Part shown: positions 1-8,057 of the stretch, one piece after another | How the letters are laid out: each line of letters starts with the position of its first letter | How positions within the stretch are numbered: position 1 is the first letter of the stretch | Origin: Methanosarcina vacuolata Z-761 | GTDB lineage: Archaea > Halobacteriota > Methanosarcinia > Methanosarcinales > Methanosarcinaceae | NCBI RefSeq assembly: GCF_000969905.1 | Contig: NZ_CP009520.1 | Coordinates: 3,844,001 to 3,908,000, forward strand | DNA: 64,000 nucleotides | Direction: 5' to 3' | Program-made: the position numbers and the translations under genes | Notes under the pieces: generated by a model | Database searches by the model: none | Told to the model about the DNA's origin: nothing | What the model saw: the letters and a program-made list of their open reading frames with translations, nothing else

Positions 1-1128
1 TTCTATATTTTCCCATGAGTAATTTTGCAAAACGAACTCCATCCCATTTTTACCCATAGCATTCCTCATATCATCACTTGCCAGGAGAATGTCCAGGCAC
101 GCCTTAAATTCCTCATAGTTTTCATAGTACAGGCCGGCATTGCCTCTGATACATTGACCTTTTAACACGTCACACTTCCCATTTACAAGTACAGGAGTTT
201 TACAGAGCCAGGATTCCAGCAGGACCATGGACAAACTTTCGTACTTTGAGGGCATTACTAACAGTTTTGCCGCTTTGATTCCTTCAAACTTGTCCTGCTC
301 AGAGACAAAACCTAAGGAAAGGATATCAGGGTTTTGAGGGATCTCCATAGTTTGTTTTCCCAGCAATACGAGTTTAACAGAAGATTTCTTTTCCTTATTA
401 TATCGAAGAAAATACTCAAATAGTTCATGGCAACCTTTAGACTCGTCTACTCTGCCGACAAAGATAATGAAATTATCCAGGTTATATTTTCGGGCAAACA
501 AAGCTGCAGTAGTTCTATCCGGAATATCTATACCTACACCCACAACATCAGAAGGTATATTAGAAACTCTGAATTTTGAAGTGACAAAATTCTTCTCTTC
601 TTCGGTATTAAAAATAAACCGGCTGGGGGATTTGAAGAGCGAATCAAATATCGACAAATAGATCGGAGGTTCGTCATGTGCCGTAGGAACAAGCAGAGCT
701 TTTTCTTTCACCTGTGGGAGGCCGAAAAAGGTAGTACAGTAAAGATAGGTAAAAAAGATAAAGCAAGTATAATCATCTTTAGCATTTTTTATATAATTTA
801 AAAGATGGGTTGAGTACGGGCCCTGCATTTTCATCCATTTAATTTCATCTTCGTAGGTGTGAGTATCCCCAAAAATTTTCTCCGAGAATTTATTAAATGC
901 CAGTAAATCTCTTTCATAATCAACACGAAATCTCCTGACCCGCACTCCATTTAAGGTTTCGATCCCTGCAGGGTATTCATTCTTCCAGGTTGTGTAATCT
1001 ACTGCACAGGTAGTTAACACTTCTACCTTAAAGTATTTTGATAAATGTTCAGCAACGAGCCTGCAGTGGAATTCGGCACCTCCGTTAACTTCCAGGCCAT
1101 ATCGCTGGACGACTAAGGCGATTTTCAT
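1..1128 (-). CDS. Glycosyltransferase family 4-like protein, 3' end cut by window edge
   Basis: The frame is open on the minus strand from an ATG at 1128 to the left edge (376 codons, no stop). The product would transfer an activated sugar onto a surface glycan or lipid carrier in the cytoplasm. It starts MKIALVVQRYG, then has a GGAE loop typical of GT-B enzymes, and in the C-terminal half FVGRVDESKG and a YESLSMVLLESW segment, the usual donor-binding region of GT4 enzymes. It is clearly related to the gene at 61675-62844 (same TCxxDY/KEFLSDW region, SLSMVLLESWLCKTPVLV versus SFSIVIMESWLCKSPVLV). Its ATG overlaps the upstream stop by 4 bases (ATGA), so it is translationally coupled to the preceding glycosyltransferase. 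The family is secure; the sugar and acceptor cannot be read from the sequence. Confidence 0.85.
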   Translation of the reverse strand, partial: MKIALVVQRYGLEVNGGAEFHCRLVAEHLSKYFKVEVLTTCAVDYTTWKNEYPAGIETLNGVRVRRFRVDYERDLLAFNKFSEKIFGDTHTYEDEIKWMKMQGPYSTHLLNYIKNAKDDYTCFIFFTYLYCTTFFGLPQVKEKALLVPTAHDEPPIYLSIFDSLFKSPSRFIFNTEEEKNFVTSKFRVSNIPSDVVGVGIDIPDRTTAALFARKYNLDNFIIFVGRVDESKGCHELFEYFLRYNKEKKSSVKLVLLGKQTMEIPQNPDILSLGFVSEQDKFEGIKAAKLLVMPSKYESLSMVLLESWLCKTPVLVNGKCDVLKGQCIRGNAGLYYENYEEFKACLDILLASDDMRNAMGKNGMEFVLQNYSWENIE

Positions 1129-2180
1129 TCGATCACCTTTTGAATATACTCTTTTAGTAAATTTTCCATAGTCGGTCTTTCAAAATATTTTAGTCTTTCT
1201 CTTTGTTTCCGGATGATTTTATTTCTGAAAACTTCATCCTGTACTACAAGATTAATCATTTCTGCAATCTCATCACTTTTAAGTTTGTTAATCAGAATTC
1301 CCGAGTTTCCGAGAGTATCCGGGATTGCAGTACAATTATAAGCAAGAATAGGCGTGTCAAAGTACATGCTCTCAACAAGAGGAACACAAAAGGTTTCCCA
1401 TTCGCTCACGCACAGGAACACATCAGCCAGTTTATAGTAAGAAATTAGATCATCCATTGAGACTTTGCCAGGAATATAAACGTCTTTTAACTTTAGCTTC
1501 CGAATGATCTCCTGCAATTGATCAAGATAACTTTCGCAACCTTCATAATTCCCTATCAAAAACAAACGCGATTTTGGATTTATAAGCTTATAATATGAGA
1601 AAATTTTGAGAATAAGATGCTGATTCTTTTGAGGAATAATTCTTCCAACAAAAAGAAGATTCACGTAATCATCATCAAATCTCGACAAGATACTTTTATT
1701 CGGACTCTTATTGTAAATATTGAGGTCCAGTAAAAGTGGAAAAATCTCAGTATTTTTAAATCCCAGGTTATTCAACTCTAGCTGGGTATATCGAGAATTT
1801 GCCAGTGCCAGGTTTGTTATCTCTGGGTATGAATTGAGCTCTTCTCTTCCCCATGCCAGTAAATACTGGATGTAATTATTTATTCCATAAAGATATTTTT
1901 CGGGCACAATCCCATGAAACCTTATTATTTTCTTGTCTGGCAACGTTCTTACATAATGAGATACATTGGAGCCTATTGAGAAATGAAATATTAACACGTT
2001 GTCTTTTGAAGAGACTTTGTTATATTCAAGATGTCTTTTAGCATCCATTTCGGGGTGGATATTTTCAGCGTATATATTTGAGTTATAACCCCATTTTTTA
2101 AGAGTTTTGTTAATCTCAATAACCTCATTGCCTATTGCATCACCAGGACTAAAGGTTGGCAATATTTGATGAATTTCCAT
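1125..2180 (-). CDS. Glycosyltransferase family 4 protein
   Basis: A 351-residue GT-B glycosyltransferase, probably in surface polysaccharide assembly. It begins MEIHQILPTFSPGDAIGNE. The C-terminal Rossmann half carries LLFVGRIIPQKNQHLI and the donor-binding segment SEWETFCVPLVESMYF, with an E-x7-E spacing like that of GT4 retaining enzymes. A TTG two codons upstream would add two residues. I chose the ATG at 2180 because the paralogue at 60623-61672 has the same TTG-x-ATG arrangement and similarity begins at MEIHQ. The next gene starts inside its stop codon (1125-1128 overlap). Upstream lies a broken glycosyltransferase whose stop codon is 2 bases from this ATG, so the original operon was methyltransferase, GT, GT, GT. 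Confidence 0.85.
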   Translation of the reverse strand: MEIHQILPTFSPGDAIGNEVIEINKTLKKWGYNSNIYAENIHPEMDAKRHLEYNKVSSKDNVLIFHFSIGSNVSHYVRTLPDKKIIRFHGIVPEKYLYGINNYIQYLLAWGREELNSYPEITNLALANSRYTQLELNNLGFKNTEIFPLLLDLNIYNKSPNKSILSRFDDDYVNLLFVGRIIPQKNQHLILKIFSYYKLINPKSRLFLIGNYEGCESYLDQLQEIIRKLKLKDVYIPGKVSMDDLISYYKLADVFLCVSEWETFCVPLVESMYFDTPILAYNCTAIPDTLGNSGILINKLKSDEIAEMINLVVQDEVFRNKIIRKQRERLKYFERPTMENLLKEYIQKVIE

Positions 2181-2182
2181 AT

Positions 2183-2633
2183 TCAAGCCTCTTCAAGAAA
2201 CCGTACATATTTTTCAACAATCCGGTCCCAGTTAAAATCCTCATCTACATATTTCTTCCCATTTATAGACGTTTTTCTTCTTAAATGAGGGTTCTGTAAG
2301 TAATAATTAATGCATCCTTCAAATTCCTCATAATTCTCAAAATACAATCCATATCTACTTTAATACTTTTGAACTTTCGCTACACTGCCGTTACAGTACA
2401 TCCTAATGAACCAGAAATGGGATAAGATATAACCACAATTCGAGGATCACTATTGAAAAACTTTCATTTACTGAAGGTTGACAAAGAAGACTTGTAGCAG
2501 CAAATGCATCATATTTATCCTGTTTCTGAACAAAACCCATCAAGTATTTCTTTTTTAAACTTTTACGGGATAATGATCTCTCTGCTTCTATCAAGACGAG
2601 CTTAAGCTCATTCTGATTCTCGTTCACGTTCAT
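2183..2633 (-). pseudogene. Decayed glycosyltransferase (internally deleted, frameshifted)
   Basis: Two pieces of one GT4 gene remain. The 5'-most piece (2403-2633) reads NELKLVLI...DKYDAFAATSLLCQPSVNESFSIVI and matches the middle of the intact gene at 61675-62844 (NELKLVLI...DKYDAYSAATFLCQPSLNESFSIVI). After a LVH the frame meets TAG and TAA stops and shifts. Similarity resumes at about 2355 with FENYEEFEGC and runs to FNWDRIVEKYVRFLEEA and a TGA at 2183-2185, matching FSWDKIVEKYIEFLGSL. Roughly the first 230 codons are missing; that junction lies beside an IS200/IS605-like end hairpin (2662-2695). The assignment rests on direct comparison within this window. Confidence 0.85.
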
Positions 2634-2661
2634 GGAGATGCCAATTGTCGTCTATGAGTGA

Positions 2662-2695
2662 GAAGCCGCTAAATCTTTAGTTTAGCAGTGTTCAC
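2662..2695 (+). repeat. Solo IS200/IS605-type end hairpin (relic)
   Basis: GAAGCC, an imperfect AT-rich stem (GCTAAA-TCTTTAG-TTTAGC) and then GTGTTCAC. The same GAAGCC-stem-GTTCAC layout ends the decayed tnpB at 28224-28264 and stands alone at 58693-58727. It overlaps the stop codon of the methyltransferase gene and borders the deleted part of the glycosyltransferase. Reading it as the right end of a lost IS605-family element is an inference from shape and the shared terminal words. Confidence 0.4.
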
Positions 2696-5600
2696 TTTTT
2701 CCCGATTATTGCATAATCCTGGGCCCCATATAAGGCTTCGTTTATCATGTCTATGTTCTGGTTAGAGATCTCAATCATTGATTTATTCTGGTCCGTGTCC
2801 TCGAGACTCGGAAGCTTTTTCAATTTCATATCAGGAGGTATAGGGGATGAAAATTTCGTTTCGATATCACGGAAACCTGCGGTACTAACCAAAAATTTTA
2901 GAGTTTCCGGATGCACAGGTTTTACGTGGGAGAGGTCTACATAAAAGTTCGCGAAAGAGAACAAGGAGAGAGGGTTAACGGTCTCGAGAATTATGTAAAA
3001 ACCGTATTTCATTTTTTTATTGCAAAGGTTCAACATATTAACAAGATACCTGGGATTGAGGTGTTCAACCACCTGACTTATGAAAATTCCATCGAGGCTT
3101 TTATCCTTGATTTCTTCAAGAGCTTTTATGGCATCTTTTAGTTCGACATTTAGACCCTTAGATTTACAGAAGTTTATCATATCCTCATCGACATCAATTC
3201 CTCTAGCATTGATGTTTTGCTGTTTTGCCAGTTCCAGAAACTCTCCCCGTCCACACCCAATATCAAGCACATTGGTGCAATTCTCAAAATAGCCTATAAA
3301 GTTTTTATGATGCTGCAAAATATTTTCTCTCGAACCGCGGAACCTTTCTTCAAACACATAATAGTTAAGCTGAGGGTCAGTGTTTACAGAGGCAGTAACC
3401 GGAGTATTAGTGTTTCCAGAGGCAGTAATCTGGGTGTTAGCCTTTCCGGATGAATTATTCTGAGCGTTAGCCTTTCCGAAGGAATTATTCTGGGCATTAG
3501 TTCTTCCAGAAGAATTAATCTGGGCATTAGTCTTTCCAGGGGCATTTGTCTGGGTGTTAGCCTTTCCAGAGGTATCTGTTTCCTGGTTTCCGAGTCCTTT
3601 CTGTATTTTGGACTCAAGTACTCTGTTAAGCCAGGCTTTGTTTTCAAGGTCCAGATTAACAGTAGAAACTATAGATTCGACTTCTTTCTTTATACTGCCG
3701 ACAACTTCAGATTTTAACTTTTCAGTTTCACTACTTAATTGCTCAACCTTGGATTTTAGTAGTTTGTTTTCGTCCTCAAGTTGTTCAATTTCTAATTTTA
3801 ACTTTTCTACTTTATTAGAGCAGGAGTCTGCTGTTTCCTTTGCATCACTGAGAACTCCGGCAAGGTTATAATTAAGTTGGCTTTGCTTCTGGAATACGGG
3901 ATCGACATAACGTCTGATTTCTCCGTGCACTAATTTTCGACCTTTTGTCAAAAATGTGCCAAAAAATGGACGATGAGAACTGATAGAATAGTTGTCGTTA
4001 CGAATATCATAATCCGAATTAATTACTTCGGATTCCTGGGGACATCTTACATTTGAGGAGGCCTCTGAAAATACATGTTCTACTTCTTCGATATTTTTTG
4101 GATCGTCTTTTTCTTTTCTTTCCCTTATGTTCTCACGAATTTTTTCCATAATCTCTTCAACATTTATTTCATCGTCTTTAATCTCGAACGTATTCACTTT
4201 TGATTCCTCTGACCTGCATTCATCCGGGTTTTGCTCAACTTTTGCACTAATGTTAAGTAAAGGCTTATTAGTAATTTCCTGAAGCCAGAAACAGCCTTCT
4301 TGCACGAGGTCAATTTGCAACTTATATTCCCCATGCTCTTGAGGAGCGACGATATCTACTTGAAGATCCCGCTGTTCATTAGGATTTAAAGCAGGCAGTA
4401 TTTCAGTCCTGAGTCCGTCAAAAACTTCATATGTACCGTCAGTTTTCAGCCAGTGATACGAGATATTCACAGGACAAGGAGGTAGAGATACAAGCCGCTC
4501 TTTTCCGTTATTCTTAAGAGTTATATGCAACTTGAATTTTTTATTTGAAAAAGTATTAATTGAATCTTTTTCCGACAGAGCTTCTATATTTACTCCATTG
4601 CGGTCAAGTTTTCTGGGAGATAATAATTGAACAATCCTGTCCCTGTCTAGATCTTCAAAAGAGCTTACAGCAAGGATAGTTCTGGCATTATTGTACTCTT
4701 CCGAACTAAAAGAGTGAGTGAGCGAGCCTGCTAAATCTTGAGAATCGTTTACCCATGTAAGTATATGTGAAAAATATTTATTTAAATTAAGGAACAGGCT
4801 TTGAGGAGTTTGCTCATTGATATGTCTCAGATCTTCATAAAACGTCCTGGGATTTTCAGGAATATAAAGTCCGATTGACTTTGCGATTTTTCGCTTTTCC
4901 TCGTAAGTATATTGGTAGTACAACTTATTGGGATAAATGTACGTAATAAATAAACCGTCTTCTTTAAGGAGTTCTGCGATTTTTAGAATAACTAATTCAA
5001 GTTTATCTTTTGGAACGCGCTCAATCAGATCTGTTGCAATAATTCTATCATATTTTTTATTAAACTTATGATTTAAAAAATTGTCTTGAATAAATTCCAG
5101 ATTCTTCATCGAGGTATTGGCTAAATATTTGGCTTTAGCTGTCTTAATCGCTGAAGAAGAATCGTCAATTCCGGTCACATGAGCTCCGGATTTTGATAAG
5201 GTATAGGAGATCTCCCCTCGACCACAACCCACCTCCAGTATATTCATGTCTTTATTCGGATTAGCAAGACAGGATATGGAAATTAAACGAGAATCTTCAA
5301 ATTCTCTACCCTTATACCTTTTATAAGAGTCAATAATATCTTCTAAATTTGAATTTTCCTTGCTCAGGCCGTCTACAAACATATGCTTAGCCGAGCTTTT
5401 GGTTTTAATCAGCAGTTCACCTGCATAGGAAGGTATTGTTACAGCAAATTCGATAAAGTCTTTATATTTATTTAGAAAATACGTTGCACTCAATAAATGT
5501 TCATCAGATTTGAAATAACCGTCAACAAGAATCCATTTACTTTTTTCCAGTGCAAGTTTTAAATCATGGAATATACCGTCTCCGTCCTGATGATCATCAA

Positions 5601-5979
5601 TATGAATAAGGTCATAGAAATCTCCAGGTAATGTAGTCATTGACTGACTATTGGCCAGCAAAAATTCTGCCTTGTAATTTTGTGTGATTCTTTTGGCCCA
5701 GTTACCTTCCCCTTTGTTTTCTCCAAAAGTTTCCGAATCGTTGTCTATCCCCAAATAAGTTGCATTTTCTGAAGCCTTAAGAAAAGTTATCGCACTATAA
5801 CCGTACCGGACCCCGATTTCCAGTATAGACGTTGGACGGATCATTTTTGCAATTGCATATTTCATGCGATAATAATCAATCCACTCATTGAATAGATCTG
5901 ATAATTTATCCCCAGGAAATGCATAATTCCTGAAATCGTAGTTAGTACGGTTATAAGTAGAGATTAACTCATCCAGCAT
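2692..5979 (-). CDS. Three-domain SAM methyltransferase with Wzt-like domain, coiled coil and degenerate decapeptide repeats
   Basis: A very long (1095 residue) cytoplasmic protein, probably modifying or terminating a surface polysaccharide. In order it shows: a class I methyltransferase (ILEIGVRYGYSA near residue 55, IDDHQDGDGIFHD near 125); a second methyltransferase (ILEVGCGRGEISY near 245); a beta-rich region near 460-580 resembling the carbohydrate-binding Wzt C-terminal domain; a charged linker; a coiled coil (about 690-770); about eight degenerate repeats of the form SGKxNxQxN (codons at 3370-3590); and a third methyltransferase (VLDIGCGRGEFLEL near 905, then QVVEHLNPRYL). The third domain and coiled coil are paralogous to the gene at 62910-64000. 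The ATG at 5979 is preferred over a TTG at 6000 because a GGAG lies 8 bases upstream of it. O-antigen terminators of the WbdD type also join methyltransferase and coiled coil, but a direct equivalence is inference. Confidence 0.8.
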   Translation of the reverse strand: MLDELISTYNRTNYDFRNYAFPGDKLSDLFNEWIDYYRMKYAIAKMIRPTSILEIGVRYGYSAITFLKASENATYLGIDNDSETFGENKGEGNWAKRITQNYKAEFLLANSQSMTTLPGDFYDLIHIDDHQDGDGIFHDLKLALEKSKWILVDGYFKSDEHLLSATYFLNKYKDFIEFAVTIPSYAGELLIKTKSSAKHMFVDGLSKENSNLEDIIDSYKRYKGREFEDSRLISISCLANPNKDMNILEVGCGRGEISYTLSKSGAHVTGIDDSSSAIKTAKAKYLANTSMKNLEFIQDNFLNHKFNKKYDRIIATDLIERVPKDKLELVILKIAELLKEDGLFITYIYPNKLYYQYTYEEKRKIAKSIGLYIPENPRTFYEDLRHINEQTPQSLFLNLNKYFSHILTWVNDSQDLAGSLTHSFSSEEYNNARTILAVSSFEDLDRDRIVQLLSPRKLDRNGVNIEALSEKDSINTFSNKKFKLHITLKNNGKERLVSLPPCPVNISYHWLKTDGTYEVFDGLRTEILPALNPNEQRDLQVDIVAPQEHGEYKLQIDLVQEGCFWLQEITNKPLLNISAKVEQNPDECRSEESKVNTFEIKDDEINVEEIMEKIRENIRERKEKDDPKNIEEVEHVFSEASSNVRCPQESEVINSDYDIRNDNYSISSHRPFFGTFLTKGRKLVHGEIRRYVDPVFQKQSQLNYNLAGVLSDAKETADSCSNKVEKLKLEIEQLEDENKLLKSKVEQLSSETEKLKSEVVGSIKKEVESIVSTVNLDLENKAWLNRVLESKIQKGLGNQETDTSGKANTQTNAPGKTNAQINSSGRTNAQNNSFGKANAQNNSSGKANTQITASGNTNTPVTASVNTDPQLNYYVFEERFRGSRENILQHHKNFIGYFENCTNVLDIGCGRGEFLELAKQQNINARGIDVDEDMINFCKSKGLNVELKDAIKALEEIKDKSLDGIFISQVVEHLNPRYLVNMLNLCNKKMKYGFYIILETVNPLSLFSFANFYVDLSHVKPVHPETLKFLVSTAGFRDIETKFSSPIPPDMKLKKLPSLEDTDQNKSMIEISNQNIDMINEALYGAQDYAIIGKK

Positions 5980-6051
5980 ACTCCGTTCTCCACAAAGCAA
6001 TTTATTAACACAAGCGATTAACAGTTTATATGATTATTTTTCATAATAAGT

Positions 6052-6163
6052 ACTGGTGTCATGGCAAGTTAATTATTGGGCATAATCCTTGGTACCTTCT
6101 CATCAGTTTACAACGATTCAAAGTTTACTAGATGATCAATAACTAAGTTTTCTTGACACTAGT
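6052..6163. repeat. MITE-like element with ACTAGTGTCA-type terminal inverted repeats
   Basis: A 112-bp non-coding segment with ends ACTGGTGTCATGGCAAGTTA and TAACTAAGTTTTCTTGACACTAGT, which are imperfect inverted repeats. The right 34 bases align with the right end of the element at 40351-40487 (AGGTGATTCATAACTTAAT... versus AGATGATCAATAACTAAGT...). It sits just upstream of the methyltransferase gene and its right end abuts the tandem array that follows. Confidence 0.55.
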
Positions 6164-6454
6164 GGACTAACAATTAGTGGACTAACAATTAGTTAGACTA
6201 AATAATTAGTGGACTAAATTAGTGGACTAACAATTAGTGGACTAACAATTAGTGGACTAACAATTAGTGGACTAAATTAGTGGACTAAATTAGTGGGTTA
6301 AATTAGTGGGTTAAATTAGTGGACTAAATTAGTGGACTAAATTAGTGGACTAACAATTAGTGGACTAAATTAGTGGACTAACAATTAGTGGACTAACAAT
6401 TAGTGGGCTAAATTAGTGGGTTAAATTAGTGGACTAAGTTAGTGGACTAACAAT
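6160..6454. repeat. Tandem array, about 21 units of TAGTGGACTAA(CA)AT
   Basis: Units of 13 or 15 bp (TAGTGGACTAAAT and TAGTGGACTAACAAT) are repeated about 21 times with few substitutions (GGGTTA, GGGCTA, TTAGAC variants). Each unit contains the imperfect palindrome TTAGT-GG-ACTAA. No reading frame is maintained. The first unit overlaps the ACTAGTGG end of the neighbouring MITE-like element, from which the array may have grown. Confidence 0.9.
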
Positions 6455-6603
6455 TTGATTTAGTTTGGATATATTATAAGTGAATAATAGTAGACTAACA
6501 ATTTGATTTAGTTTGGATATTTTATAAGTGAATAATAGTAGAATAATAACTTGATTTAGATTGAATATTTCATATAAGTAATAGTTGAATAATAATTTGA
6601 TTC
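6452..6603. repeat. Three direct repeats of about 48 bp
   Basis: The unit AATTTGATTTAGTTTGGATA...TAATAGTAGACTAAC occurs at 6452-6499, 6500-6547 and, more diverged, 6548-6594. It directly follows the 13/15-bp array. AT-rich and non-coding. Confidence 0.8.
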
Positions 6604-6666
6604 TTTTAATACATCACACTTTCCATTTTAGTTCAAGAAAGCATTCTTAAAAATTTCAATATAAAG

Positions 6667-6828
6667 AGACCTATAGGAATGCCTGTTAATAAGCCTTCCA
6701 AAGTAACAGATGATGCAATGTATGATACAGCTAAAATTAATAAATATAACAGGGGAAGAAAGATAAAGTCCAATATGGCAGTAAATAAAAAAATTGGAAG
6801 ATACAGTACAGATTTAATCTCCTTTTAG
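6667..6828 (+). pseudogene. Transposase C-terminal fragment (IS5/IS1182-like)
   Basis: A 53-codon open stretch without a start reads RPIGMPVNKPSKVTDDAMYDT...INKYNRGRKIKSNMAVNKK and ends at TAG 6826-6828. The D-AMYDT...YNRxRxIKSNxxVNKK pattern is typical of the DDE transposases of IS5- or IS1182-like elements. The rest of the gene and its terminal repeats are not visible. Family level is uncertain; a relic is the best reading. Confidence 0.45.
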
Positions 6829-6907
6829 ACACAGTTATCTTTGAAAAACTGCATATATCAAATGCCATTTGGATGAAATAAATGAAAGAGTTGAAAAATC
6901 CAGAAAA

Positions 6908-6983
6908 CAAACATGATATTCTTTGAATAATATATACAACCAATGAAAATGCTTGCGGATGGCTGCATTTTCATGTCAAATTC
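6908..6983. repeat. Dispersed hairpin repeat (ATGAAAATGC...GCATTTTCAT), copy 1
   Basis: Perfect 10-bp arms at 6943-6952 and 6965-6974, preceded by AACATGATATTCTTTGAATAA. The same leader and hairpin recur at 26391-26466, so this is a dispersed non-coding repeat rather than a gene-specific terminator. Confidence 0.7.
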
Positions 6984-7067
6984 GTTTTAGAGTTTAGGTA
7001 AAATTTCGTATAAGTAGGGTTAAAACATAAGAATCCTGTTTATTAGTAGTAAACATTATTTATATAT

Positions 7068-7253
7068 TTATTTATTGTCGTTTAAAGCTACTCCTCGTAT
7101 CTCTAATAATTCAGATAATCTATTCAAAGCGTATTTTTTTTCGTTTATCGTAATCTGTAATTTGTTAATCTCGGCTTCTAATTGCGCGATCTCGATTTTT
7201 AACTGTAGTATCTGCTCTTTAATAAGATCATTACTTTGCATTATATCGCCCAA
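7068..7253 (-). CDS. Small coiled-coil protein, function unknown
   Basis: A 61-residue frame beginning MGDIMQSNDLIKEQ. Residues about 8-52 form a continuous heptad pattern (IKEQILQLKIEIAQLEAEI), so the product should be a short dimeric or trimeric coiled coil. No signal peptide, no membrane segment and no catalytic motif. ATG at 7241 (MQSNDL) is an alternative start. It stands alone between repeats and the permease gene. I do not recognise it; the sustained heptads, unlikely by chance, are the main support for a real gene. Confidence 0.5.
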   Translation of the reverse strand: MGDIMQSNDLIKEQILQLKIEIAQLEAEINKLQITINEKKYALNRLSELLEIRGVALNDNK

Positions 7254-8057
7254 TAACTATGCATTAACCCCTTAATTCAATAATATTGGTTATGTAAACG
7301 CTATTATAAATCGATCCTATGTATAAAATCAATACTATATATAGATCAATGTTATGTATAAATCAATGTGTTTTAACTTTTTGATATTCACTTTATCATA
7401 CTGCACCGATGTTAACAAACTCTCATTATCCGTTTCTCTGCCTGGGGTTGCTGCAATTCAAAAGTCTTTTTAGTTAATATACTCACAGATAGAACTCTCT
7501 GAACAGAAACTGAAACACTTACCTATTAATTTCCAGATTTTCCTATACTGTTCTCTTTATTCCCTTATTCCTTTTAATACCACTTTTAGCAAATGCTAAC
7601 CGCAGGCTAAGAAATATACCTCCCGACGGATAGATATATGTACTATTCGAAAACAAAATTCACTAAAATATGAATTGAAATGCCTTAATCAAGAGCAGGA
7701 TACATTATTTTTTAAAATAATCAAAAAGAAAGCTTAATTAAGAAGACACATTGAAGCCGTTTAGCTAAAAATACATTGAAGCCGTTTAGCTAAAAAATAC
7801 ATTGAAGCCTTTTAGCTAAAAAGACATTGGAGCCGTTCAACTAAAAAGACATTGGAGCCGTACTGCAGAAGAAATCACTTGCTTTGAAGTTATTCCATTC
7901 AAAAGGCAGATCCAGTGCAACAGGATTGAAAAACCTGCTACATGCCTGACGTATGATGTGAAATGTACGTTCAGTATTGTCAAAGTAAAGGCAATACAAA
8001 GATTTAAATAAGATGGATTTACCGTTTTGAAATCCCTGTGACATACGGAGTAAAAAA
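7254..8057. other. AT-rich intergenic stretch without a supported gene
   Basis: It holds short TATGTATAAATCAAT-type repeats near 7318-7370, the five-copy array at 7747-7862, and about 190 bp before the permease gene with no convincing frame. Two antisense frames at 7837-8251 overlap the permease start and look like shadows. Confidence 0.5.
7747..7862. repeat. Five tandem repeats of 23-27 bp (ACATTGAAGCCGTTTAGCTAAAAA)
   Basis: Five consecutive copies, the last two with ATTGGAGCCGTTCAACTAAAAAG variants. They end 196 bp before the permease start and could lie in its leader or promoter; no protein is encoded. Confidence 0.85.

Noticed and set aside
2403-2450. TAG readthrough (pyrrolysine) in the broken glycosyltransferase
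   Set aside because: The TAG after LVH is followed four codons later by TAA and loss of frame, so it is simple decay.
2911-3453. Several plus-strand frames antisense to the large methyltransferase
   Set aside because: They lie wholly within a well-supported gene, lack ribosome binding sites and mirror its repetitive codons.
6160-6454. CRISPR array
   Set aside because: Units are 13 or 15 bp in direct tandem with no spacers of constant length and no cas genes.
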